Source of the DNA: Planctomycetaceae bacterium | Lineage (GTDB): Bacteria > Planctomycetota > Planctomycetia > Pirellulales > UBA1268 | Direction: 5' to 3' | Assembly (NCBI GenBank): GCA_947440895.1 | Contig: CANETO010000172.1 | Span: 1 to 5,356, forward strand | DNA: 5,356 nucleotides | In this document: positions 1 to 5,356 of the stretch, piece by piece | Position numbering within the stretch: position 1 is the stretch's first letter | Layout of the letters: each line of letters opens with the position of its first letter | Notes under the pieces: model-generated | Told to the model about the DNA's origin: nothing | Databases searched by the model: none | What the model saw: the letters and a program-made list of their open reading frames with translations, nothing else | Position numbers and translations under genes: made by a program

Positions 1-413
1 GAGAGCACGCCTGTTTTCTGGCCCGGCGGTAGATCCCAGCGGGCCAGCAGTTCTTCTCCCCAGGCCCGGTCCCAGCGGGGATAGAACGACGACACATAGG
101 CGACAGTCTGGCGGATGGTGAGCCAGGGATAGAGGGCGGCCTCCTGCGGCACATAGCCGATCCGCGACTTTTCGCGATCTGCCAGCTCCCAGGCATTGGT
201 GCCAAGCACGAGCGCCGAGCCGGCATCGGTTCGCAGCAGCCCCAGTAGGCACTTGATCAGCGTGCTCTTGCCTGAGCCATTGAGCCCCAGTAGGCCGATC
301 ACCTGCCCCGACGGCACCCGCAGATCGATCGAATCGAGCACGGTCCGGGGGCCAAAACGTTTTACAAGGCCGGTCACGGCAATCGCATCACCCGGCAAGG
401 CATGTTCGATCAT
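1..413 (-). CDS. ABC transporter ATP-binding protein, C-terminus cut off by the window edge
   Basis: This is the nucleotide-binding subunit of an ABC transporter, expected on the cytoplasmic face of the inner membrane, where it hydrolyses ATP for a membrane permease. About 137 N-terminal residues are present. The Walker A motif GLNGSGKST lies at residues 43-51 and the Q-loop YVPQE at 87-91. The later stretch FYPRWD (110-115) resembles the region after the Q-loop in the ATPases paired with YtrA-type regulators. The signature motif, Walker B and H-loop would lie beyond position 1. The ATG at 413 overlaps the stop of the upstream GntR gene as ATGA, which indicates translational coupling and fixes the start. 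A permease gene would be expected further left but is not visible. ABC ATPase identity is secure; the export-type (YtrB/BcrA/NosF-like) subgroup is inferred from the motifs and the regulator. The transported substrate cannot be told. Confidence 0.93.
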   Translation of the reverse strand, partial: MIEHALPGDAIAVTGLVKRFGPRTVLDSIDLRVPSGQVIGLLGLNGSGKSTLIKCLLGLLRTDAGSALVLGTNAWELADREKSRIGYVPQEAALYPWLTIRQTVAYVSSFYPRWDRAWGEELLARWDLPPGQKTGVL

Positions 414-805
414 GACGACTTCTCCTCCAGAGATGATTTCACCACCGCGAGAATCTGGGCTGGGCTGAGGCCGAGTTGGAGACCGCGCACCACCGCCTGA
501 TCGACGAGTGCTCGCACCTGCCCCTTCCGGTCGGCAAGCGATCGAGTCTCCCGCGAGACGGCCACCACCATCCCCCGGCCTCGGTCCCGCTGGAGCAGGC
601 CGTCGGCCTCAAGTCGGCTCCACGCCTTGGAGACGGTCATCATGTTGATCCCCAGGGCGGCAGCCACCTGCCGCACGCTCGGCACGGTGTCGCCGGGCTG
701 CAACTGTCCCCCCGCCACCAACGCCTCCACCTGATCGATCAGCTGCCGGTAGATCGGCACGCCCGACGATGGATGGACGACGAAGATGGGGTCTGATCGA
801 GACAT
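410..805 (-). CDS. GntR-family transcriptional regulator, YtrA subfamily
   Basis: A 131-residue DNA-binding regulator. Residues about 14-82 form the GntR winged helix: GVPIYRQLIDQV opens the domain, PGDTVPSVRQVAAALGIN (37-54) and TVSKAWSRLEADGLL (57-71) carry the helix-turn-helix, and RDRGRGMVV (73-81) is the wing. The remaining 50 or so residues are a short helical tail, too small for a FadR- or HutC-type ligand domain. Short C-terminal regions of this kind define the YtrA subfamily, whose members usually repress the ABC transporter operon they head. Here the gene directly precedes an ABC ATPase gene with a 4-base ATGA overlap. A perfect palindrome lies 43 bases upstream of the start and is the natural candidate for an autoregulatory operator. 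The ribosome-binding site is weak (GGGGGA at 822-817, 11 bases from ATG). The inducing ligand is unknown. Confidence 0.93.
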   Translation of the reverse strand: MSRSDPIFVVHPSSGVPIYRQLIDQVEALVAGGQLQPGDTVPSVRQVAAALGINMMTVSKAWSRLEADGLLQRDRGRGMVVAVSRETRSLADRKGQVRALVDQAVVRGLQLGLSPAQILAVVKSSLEEKSS

Positions 806-827
806 GCCTGCGCTATTCCCCCAGTAC

Positions 828-857
828 TTGACACCAGCCCACGCCAGTGTGTATTAA
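828..857 (+). promoter_or_regulatory. Rightward sigma70-like promoter for the propeller genes
   Basis: On the plus strand a consensus -35 box TTGACA lies at 828-833, followed by an 18-bp spacer and a -10 box TATTAA at 852-857. It is the exact mirror image of the leftward promoter about the palindrome centre. The start of transcription would be near 864, leaving a leader of about 216 bases before the ATG at 1080. Since its -10 box also lies within the operator, the GntR protein probably controls it too. Activity is inferred. Confidence 0.6.
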
Positions 858-871
858 TGCATTAATACACA
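848..871. promoter_or_regulatory. Perfect 24-bp palindromic operator, probable YtrA/GntR binding site
   Basis: The sequence is a perfect inverted repeat with half-site TGTGTATTAATG and no central spacer, centred between 859 and 860. GntR-family dimers bind short palindromes, and the half-site is the AT-rich GTNTA...TANAC type associated with the YtrA group. It sits in the gap between the divergent GntR and propeller genes and covers both predicted -10 boxes, so a bound dimer should block both promoters. The palindrome is seen directly; the identity of the bound protein is inferred from the adjacent gene. Confidence 0.82.
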
Positions 872-891
872 AAGCGGCTGGAGCATGTCAA
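862..891 (-). promoter_or_regulatory. Leftward sigma70-like promoter for the GntR-ABC operon
   Basis: On the minus strand a consensus -35 box TTGACA lies at 891-886, followed by an 18-bp spacer and a -10 box TATTAA at 867-862. Transcription would begin near 855 and give a leader of about 50 bases before the GntR start at 805. The -10 box is inside the palindromic operator, consistent with autorepression. The boxes are read from sequence; activity is inferred. Confidence 0.65.
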
Positions 892-1079
892 GTCGGCCTG
901 TGCACTGCGTGTCGTCAGCTACCGTATCGAGCGGCGAAACAGACTATTCGTAGCCTGCTGCCAGTTTGTTGGCTTGCAATCACGAGAGGGGGCCGATCTA
1001 CTCTTGGGAGGGAGTGGACGGCTGGACTGAGCCGGTGGGGACGTTTCAGCGAACACCCAGCACACGGGAGAGCAATGAC
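872..1079 (+). other. Long leader region before the first propeller gene
   Basis: No convincing gene lies in this stretch. An open frame from a GTG at 847 starts inside the operator and has no family resemblance. An in-frame TTG at 966 could extend the next gene by 38 residues, but that extension is hydrophilic, unlike an export signal. One small hairpin, CGGCT/AGCCG, is formed by 1019-1023 and 1030-1034. No known riboswitch or tRNA was recognised. Confidence 0.5.
1066..1070 (+). promoter_or_regulatory. Ribosome-binding site deciding the start at 1080
   Basis: GGGAG ends nine bases before the ATG at 1080. It supports that start over the in-frame TTG at 966 and over the ATG at 1075, which meets a stop codon after two codons. 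Confidence 0.65.
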
Positions 1080-2414
1080 ATGAGTCACGGAGCCACAGTG
1101 GTTGCCTATGCAGCCGCAGCGATCCTCGCCTGGTTTGCCTATGCGTCGCGCAAGCCGGCCGAAGTGCCCAATGTCCGGCTTACCCCCGCGACTGAAATCA
1201 AAGAACGCACCCTAGAGGACCTCCTGGCCGCGCAGGCTCAATACGAGGAGCGTCAGAAACGCGAGCGGGAGTCGCTCGACGAATTCCGTCGCACCTCCCC
1301 CTACCGCCAAGCGCGGACGATCTCCGTCGATACTTCTTCTGGAAAGATTCTCGGCTTCTGCACGCTCGGCGCGGGGCGGCTCGCGCTGCTCACCGGCGCA
1401 GCGAGTCCGTATGGCGCCGCCAGAGCGAAAGAAGACGACGCGGTCGAGAGTCGGCTGGTATGGCTCGCCGCTGACGGCCACGAGGAGCGGGCCGTGCCGC
1501 TTGATTTCGTTCCCCGCAGTGTCACTACCGCCCCCGACGGCTCGCTCTGGGTGGCGGGCGACGCGAGCATTGCCCATCTCTCAGCCAACGGCGAGATCCT
1601 CGCCACGGCGGAATCACCCCACTTCACGCTGGAACCGGAGGGACGGGAGGAATTCCTGGCTGAGGCGAAGGCCCGGCAAGAGATGCTCGTAAAACAGATG
1701 GCTGAGAGCCTCCAGCAGCAGACCGATACGGTTGCGGAACTGGAGCAGAAGCAGGAAGGGGAGCCGGGTTTTGCGCCACAGGAGAGGGTCAAACTTCTGA
1801 AGGAGGGTTGCCAGAGCATGAAACAGTCGATCGAAACGATGAGCTCGATGACTGACGAGAAGATTCTGGAAAATGAGCTCCTACGTCTGCGGCAGATTCA
1901 CCGCATCGCGGCCACTACTGACAACGTATTTCTCGTGGCCCAGCAGCCCACGGGCTATGGCTATTCGGTGTGGCGCTGCGGTAGCGATCTCTCCAGCCCG
2001 GTGCGGATTGTGGAGGGGCTCTCTGGATGCTGCGGCCAGATGGACATCCAAGTGGTCGACGGGGGACTGGCAATCGCCGAGAATTCCCGCCATCACGTGC
2101 GGATGGTCGATATCGAAGGGGAGGAGATCCGCACGTTCGGCGAGCGCAGCGAGGCCGATATCACGAAAGGGTTTGGAGGCTGCTGCAATCCGATGAACAC
2201 ATGCCTCGATAACACCGGCTGCCTGCTCACATCCGAGAGCAACGGACTGGTGAAGCGCTACTCCCTCGAAGGCGAGATGCAGCAGGTGATAGGCGTGGCC
2301 GATGTCGAAGCGGGCTGCAAGAATTCATCGATCGGCCTCTCCGCCGACGGTTCTTCCCTCTACTACCTCGATATCCACAAGGGAACGATTGTCGTTTTGG
2401 AAAAGGCGGGGTGA
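1080..2414 (+). CDS. Membrane-anchored propeller-like protein with coiled-coil insertion and twin Cys-Cys motifs
   Basis: A 444-residue protein of no family I can name with certainty. Residues 5-22 are one hydrophobic helix (VVAYAAAAILAWFAYA) followed by SRKP, best read as an N-terminal membrane anchor with the rest outside the cytoplasm. Residues 41-72 are charged and helical. From about 88 the pattern is beta-propeller-like, with blade-type repeats such as VTTAPDGSLWVAGDASIAHL (148-167) and a C-terminal half (280-440) resembling NHL/SMP-30 proteins: LAIAENSRHHVRMVDIEGEE and IGLSADGSSLYYLDIHKG. A Glu/Gln/Lys-rich helical segment at about 186-275 interrupts the propeller and probably forms a coiled coil. 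Two related motifs, GCCGQM (316-321) and GCCNPM (367-372), with further Cys at 375, 381 and 413, suggest disulfides or a metal or cofactor site. The start at 1080 is chosen for its ribosome-binding site and the hydrophobic helix directly after it. The gene lies 96 bases upstream of the next one on the same strand and is probably co-transcribed. Coding status is secure; function is unknown. Confidence 0.87.
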   Translation: MSHGATVVAYAAAAILAWFAYASRKPAEVPNVRLTPATEIKERTLEDLLAAQAQYEERQKRERESLDEFRRTSPYRQARTISVDTSSGKILGFCTLGAGRLALLTGAASPYGAARAKEDDAVESRLVWLAADGHEERAVPLDFVPRSVTTAPDGSLWVAGDASIAHLSANGEILATAESPHFTLEPEGREEFLAEAKARQEMLVKQMAESLQQQTDTVAELEQKQEGEPGFAPQERVKLLKEGCQSMKQSIETMSSMTDEKILENELLRLRQIHRIAATTDNVFLVAQQPTGYGYSVWRCGSDLSSPVRIVEGLSGCCGQMDIQVVDGGLAIAENSRHHVRMVDIEGEEIRTFGERSEADITKGFGGCCNPMNTCLDNTGCLLTSESNGLVKRYSLEGEMQQVIGVADVEAGCKNSSIGLSADGSSLYYLDIHKGTIVVLEKAG

Positions 2415-2498
2415 GCGAGCAGGCCCCTTTTCCGGTAGCTCTTGTATTGATGTCATTCTCCGCACGGCACCCGCTCATGTGCTGACTCACTTCTCTTT

Positions 2499-2504
2499 CG
2501 GAGG
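2499..2504 (+). promoter_or_regulatory. Strong ribosome-binding site for the binding-protein/propeller fusion
   Basis: CGGAGG lies six bases before the ATG at 2511, close to ideal spacing, and fixes that start just ahead of a clear signal peptide. The 96-base gap after the preceding gene holds no evident terminator or strong promoter, which fits one transcript. Confidence 0.8.
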
Positions 2505-2510
2505 CAGCCG

Positions 2511-4616
2511 ATGTCTGCGACCCAACTCCGTCGAATGGTCGGTCTCGTCGCCGCCTTGATCTTTGCCGCGGCCCTGTCGCCCGGTCTGGCCGCCGAGCCT
2601 GAGCTGTCGCTGGTCGTCACCGATCCGCTCGCCGCACCACTCTCCTGTCCCTGCGTCAAAGGCTACGCGCAGCGTGACTACACACAGCTCGCCGCCCATC
2701 TGGAGAAGGCGCTCGGCCGACCGGTGAAAGTCTTGTTCAGCGAATCGCTCGGCAAGGCAGTCGGCACGATCGGCACGGGGGAAGAGACGCGGGCCGACAT
2801 CGTCATCGGGAAGCGGTCGGTGGTGGTTGCCGAAGCCAAATCAACCAAGCGACTCCTCACGCCCGTTGCTGACCTCACCGACACCAAAAACTCGACGAAG
2901 CAACGCGGGCTGGTTGTGGTTCGCGGTGACGATCCCGCCACCGGAATAGCCGATCTCGCCCACCACCGCGTGATTCTCGGGAGACAAGAGTCTGCAGAAA
3001 AGCATGAGGCGGCCCGCGAGCTGTTTGCTGCCGCCGGGATCACAATCTCTGCTGAAGGCCCATTCGCCGAGGCGTGTAGCGACGGCGCTGAAGAGGTGAT
3101 CAAGGCCAAGAACGACGCCCAGCCGGTAGCCACCGTGATATCAAGCTACGCCCAGCCACTGCTCGAGGGCTGCGGCACTATTCGTCGTGGTGATCTCAAG
3201 GTGGTTGGAGAGACGGCCGAGATTCCCTTTATCACCGCGTTCGTCGACAGCTCGCTCGACGAGCCGACGCGGCAGGCGATTCTCGATGCGCTGCTGGCCG
3301 TCCGCCACGATCCGCTGCTGAGGCTGGCTTTGGAGACCAAGCGTGGCTTCGTGCCGCTGGACGCCCAGATGCCGGTGGAACCGGGCGGCACCGGCGACAA
3401 ACCGGCTCAGGGAGCCGCGGTGCCCGCCACACCCGGCAACGGCGACTGGCCGCAGTGGCGGGGCGAGCAGCGTGACGGGCTGGTGGCTTGGCTGCCTGCC
3501 ACGTTGCCTGAGAAAAAAATCGTCCGCTGGAAGCAGGTGCTCTTCAGCGAGGGGCTGGGGGGAGTCGCCGTGGCTGGCGATCGGGTGGTGGTCGGAGACC
3601 GCGATCCAAATGACCGAGAGGATCTGTTCCACGGACTCGATCGGGCCTCAGGGGAACGCATCTGGACGCTGCGCTACCCGGCCGAAGGGAAACTCGACTA
3701 TGGAAACTCCCCCCGGGCCACGCCGCTGCTCCACGAGGGCCACGCGTATCTGCTCGGCGCCTTCGGCCACCTCCACTGCGTGCGGCTCGCTGATGGCCAC
3801 GAAATCTGGAAGCGGCATCTCCGCGACGATTTTTCTGCCAATGACGAACTGGTGTGGGGGGCCTGCTCGTCGCCGCTGCTAGTCGACGGCCGGCTGATTG
3901 TGAATCCCGGCGCCCCCGACGCTTCGCTCGTGGCGCTCGATCCAGCCACCGGAGCGGTGATCTGGGGCACAGCAGGTGCGCAGCCGGCGTTCGCGTCGCT
4001 GGTTGTCGGTGAGGTGGCCGGTAAGCGGCAGCTCGTCGGATTCGATAAGGTTTCGTGTGGTGGCTGGGAACTGGCCACGGGAAAGCGGCTCTGGTCACTT
4101 GCGCCGCGCGTCGCAGGCGACTTCAACGTGCCAACACCGATTCTGCTTGGAGACCGCGTGGCGGTGTTCAGTGAGAACAATGGCACCCGGCTGATCGGCT
4201 TCGATACGGCAGGGACGGCCTCGGTGGTGGCAACGCATGCCAGCCTGGCGCCCGACATGCATACGCCCGTGGCAACCGCAGGCCGGCTCTATGCCATCCA
4301 CCGCGGCAAGATTCACTGCCTCGCTGCTGCAGATCTGGCCCCGATCTGGATGCAGGCCGACCGTTCGCTCAAAGGGCATGCCTCGATCATCGCCTCGGCT
4401 GACAGAGTTCTTCTGCTCACGGCGGCCGGGGAGCTGATCCTTCTCGATGCTGGTGCCGAAAAGTTTGCCCCGCTTGCTCGGCAGAAGCTCTTCGCCCGCG
4501 AGGTGTCGCTCCACGCCCATCCGGCCGTTGCCGACCGATCAATCTATGTTCGCGGCCCCGGCAGCCTGCTCTGTATCAGCCTTGAAGAAGCCCCGCTGCT
4601 TCCTCTTGGTAGCTGA
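2511..4616 (+). CDS. Exported PhnD-like solute-binding domain fused to a PQQ-like beta-propeller
   Basis: A 701-residue two-domain protein. Residues 1-28 are a Sec signal peptide (basic start, hydrophobic core VGLVAALIFAAAL, probable cleavage after GLAA), so it acts outside the cytoplasm. Residues about 31-285 resemble PhnD/SsuA/transferrin-type periplasmic binding proteins: KGYAQRDYTQLAAHLEKALGR (50-70), ADIVIG (95-100), RGLVVVRGDD (132-141), ADLAHHRVILG (147-157), and a late helical region with DEPTRQAILDALLAV. CPC at 46-48 lies near the expected ligand pocket. A Pro/Gly-rich linker (286-311) leads to DWPQWRG (312-318), the usual opening of PQQ-like propellers. Blade repeats of the form LD-x-ATG-x-x-x-W follow at about 371-390, 420-437, 472-489, 515-532, 560-577, 600-617 and 641-658, with a closing strand near 685. 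The repeats match the BamB/quinoprotein fold, but PQQ binding or dehydrogenase activity is not shown. The gene sits opposite an ABC transporter operon, so its binding domain may serve that transporter; this is inference. Confidence 0.92.
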   Translation: MSATQLRRMVGLVAALIFAAALSPGLAAEPELSLVVTDPLAAPLSCPCVKGYAQRDYTQLAAHLEKALGRPVKVLFSESLGKAVGTIGTGEETRADIVIGKRSVVVAEAKSTKRLLTPVADLTDTKNSTKQRGLVVVRGDDPATGIADLAHHRVILGRQESAEKHEAARELFAAAGITISAEGPFAEACSDGAEEVIKAKNDAQPVATVISSYAQPLLEGCGTIRRGDLKVVGETAEIPFITAFVDSSLDEPTRQAILDALLAVRHDPLLRLALETKRGFVPLDAQMPVEPGGTGDKPAQGAAVPATPGNGDWPQWRGEQRDGLVAWLPATLPEKKIVRWKQVLFSEGLGGVAVAGDRVVVGDRDPNDREDLFHGLDRASGERIWTLRYPAEGKLDYGNSPRATPLLHEGHAYLLGAFGHLHCVRLADGHEIWKRHLRDDFSANDELVWGACSSPLLVDGRLIVNPGAPDASLVALDPATGAVIWGTAGAQPAFASLVVGEVAGKRQLVGFDKVSCGGWELATGKRLWSLAPRVAGDFNVPTPILLGDRVAVFSENNGTRLIGFDTAGTASVVATHASLAPDMHTPVATAGRLYAIHRGKIHCLAAADLAPIWMQADRSLKGHASIIASADRVLLLTAAGELILLDAGAEKFAPLARQKLFAREVSLHAHPAVADRSIYVRGPGSLLCISLEEAPLLPLGS

Positions 4617-4839
4617 CAATCGGCTGGCGGCGACGATAGCTGACCGATCACTCAACTTCTCGATCCCGTTGCTTCGTCCGCGCCTTCACGTCGAGCTGCG
4701 CGTGCCCGATCACCACAGTGGGACACTCACCGATTCCCGCATCCCCATGGGCTGCGAAACGGAGCGAAACCCACGACGAGGAAAGCGGATCGGCTTTCGG
4801 CGGAACGGGAAAGCTCATCAGCGGCGGACCAGGGCTTAG
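4617..4839. other. Gap between convergent genes, no supported gene
   Basis: The stretch separates the end of the propeller fusion from the end of hicA. It holds a small inverted repeat, GAAAGC/GCTTTC with a six-base loop (4781-4798), with no T-tract on either strand, so it is at best a weak terminator. GCGAAAC occurs twice (4754-4760 and 4764-4770) and TAGCTGAC twice (4609-4616 and 4637-4644). An open plus-strand frame crosses the region, but it begins inside the upstream gene in another frame and looks non-coding. Confidence 0.5.
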
Positions 4840-5088
4840 TTACTCCGCGGGACCCGATCCGCCGTCCGATCCAGTCCCTGATTCTCCCTCTTCATCGGTC
4901 TCGCCCGGCGATGGGATCCCGGGATCGCGGCAGATCTTTTTCGCGAGGAAGTCGGGAATCTCCCGATGCCGTGGCACTGCGGACCGCTGCTTGATGACTG
5001 CATTACCCCACCAAGAGTGGTTGCCACCTTCGCGGACCAACTCGCAACCATGATCCACCATATGGCGAACAAGATCGCGACGCTTCAC
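4840..5088 (-). CDS. hicA: HicA-family toxin (mRNA interferase)
   Basis: An 82-residue protein whose first 59 residues match HicA toxins along their length: MKRRDLVRHMVDHGCELVRE, then GGNHSWW with the expected catalytic histidine at position 24, then AVPRHREI (37-44) and LAKKICRDPGIP (48-59). HicA is a small double-stranded-RNA-binding-fold ribonuclease that cleaves mRNA and halts translation until neutralised by HicB. The start is a GTG at 5088 overlapping the hicB stop as GTGA, so translation is probably coupled to the antitoxin. No good ribosome-binding site lies at normal spacing; GAGGAAG is about 13 bases upstream. Residues 60-82 are an unusual Gly/Ser/Glu/Asp-rich tail beyond the typical domain end. 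The key residues are intact, so the toxin is predicted to be functional. Confidence 0.92.
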   Translation of the reverse strand: MKRRDLVRHMVDHGCELVREGGNHSWWGNAVIKQRSAVPRHREIPDFLAKKICRDPGIPSPGETDEEGESGTGSDGGSGPAE

Positions 5089-5300
5089 GGCTGCAGCGAC
5101 ACTTCCTCAAACTGCTCGCCGGCGGCCTTGCGGGCATCTTCACGATTCATTTCGATAGCTTCATTCAGTGCTTCGCGCAGGTTGGTAAGAAGCTCCTCAC
5201 GCGTCTCGCCCTGCGAGTTCACGCCCGGCACTTCCTCCACCCAGCCGATCCACCATCGCCCATCGCGACGAATCACAGCGGTGTAAGGAGTCGTGCTCAT
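5085..5300 (-). CDS. hicB: HicB-family antitoxin, short form
   Basis: A 71-residue HicB-type antitoxin that should bind and neutralise the HicA toxin encoded immediately downstream. The family core is clear: YTAVIRRDGRWWIGWVEEVPGV (6-27) gives the first beta strands, SQGETREEL (29-37) is the conserved turn, and LREALNEAIEMNRE (41-54) is the following helix of the partial RNase-H-like fold. Residues 55-71 are a short tail with no helix-turn-helix or ribbon-helix-helix domain, unlike longer HicB proteins that repress their own operon. The ATG at 5300 has GAAGG six bases upstream (5311-5307). The antitoxin gene comes first in the operon, and its stop overlaps the toxin start by four bases. Confidence 0.92.
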   Translation of the reverse strand: MSTTPYTAVIRRDGRWWIGWVEEVPGVNSQGETREELLTNLREALNEAIEMNREDARKAAGEQFEEVSLQP

Positions 5301-5306
5301 GTGAGG

Positions 5307-5311
5307 CCTTC
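5307..5311 (-). promoter_or_regulatory. hicB: Ribosome-binding site of hicB
   Basis: On the minus strand GAAGG lies six bases before the hicB ATG and supports that start. The remaining bases to the window edge (5312-5356) presumably hold part of the hicBA promoter, but I could not assign a credible -35/-10 pair there. Confidence 0.6.
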
Positions 5312-5356
5312 AGCTTGAGTATGAGAAAGATGATCCACAATATCTCTTGTCTACCA

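Noticed and set aside
914..923. Ten-base sequence GTCAGCTACC that recurs inverted at 4608-4617
   Set aside because: Ten-base matches on either strand are expected many times by chance in a window of this length, and nothing else links the two places.
966..1079. N-terminal extension of the first propeller gene from a TTG at 966
   Set aside because: The added 38 residues are hydrophilic and would bury the membrane anchor. The ATG at 1080 has a good ribosome-binding site and is followed at once by the hydrophobic helix.
847..1083. Small plus-strand open frame beginning with GTG inside the palindrome
   Set aside because: Its start lies within the operator, upstream of the predicted transcription start. 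It has no ribosome-binding site and its product resembles no family.
4585..4602. Short inverted repeat GAAGC/GCTTC near the end of the fusion gene
   Set aside because: It lies inside the coding sequence with a weak stem and no T-tract.
4781..4798. Hairpin GAAAGC/GCTTTC as a terminator between the convergent genes
   Set aside because: The stem is only six base pairs and no T-run follows on either strand, so it is not listed as a terminator.
4447..4839. Plus-strand open frame of 130 codons across the end of the fusion gene and the gap
   Set aside because: It overlaps the real gene in another frame, lacks a ribosome-binding site, and its Arg/Ser/Pro-rich product is typical of a shadow frame in GC-rich DNA.
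4640..4842. Possible integron attC site downstream of hicA, since hicBA pairs often sit in cassettes and GTTGAGT (minus strand, 4656-4650) fits the GTTRRRY core
   Set aside because: I found no matching RYYYAAC box near the hicA stop and no convincing paired inner repeats, so the single core match is probably chance.

Overview
The window looks like chromosomal DNA from a GC-rich bacterium, most likely a planctomycete (Planctomycetota). This rests on the PQQ-type beta-propeller that opens with a DWPQWRG motif, its fusion to a periplasmic binding-protein domain, and several large exported proteins of poorly described families. The phylum is an inference from protein style; no marker gene is present.

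Layout from left to right. Positions 1-805, minus strand: a translationally coupled pair made of a short GntR/YtrA-type repressor and an ABC transporter ATPase that runs off the left edge. Positions 806-1079: a divergent control region centred on a perfect 24-bp palindrome. The palindrome is flanked by mirror-image ACTTGACA boxes, so identical sigma70-like promoters (TTGACA, 18-bp spacer, TATTAA) fire in both directions and share one operator. Positions 1080-2414, plus strand: a membrane-anchored propeller-like protein with a long coiled-coil insertion and two Cys-Cys motifs. Positions 2511-4616, plus strand: an exported fusion of a PhnD-like solute-binding domain and a PQQ-like beta-propeller. 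Positions 4617-4839: a gap with no supported gene. Positions 4840-5300, minus strand: a hicB-hicA toxin-antitoxin pair. Positions 5301-5356: its upstream flank.

How the parts may work together. The YtrA-type regulator probably binds the central palindrome and represses both its own ABC transporter operon and the rightward propeller genes. This would make the window the core of one envelope module: an ABC pump or importer on one side and two cell-surface or periplasmic propeller/binding proteins on the other. The substrate is not evident. The Cys-rich motifs (CPC in the binding domain, two CC motifs in the first propeller) suggest a metal or redox role, but this is not shown. The hicBA pair looks like an independent accessory module next to this system.
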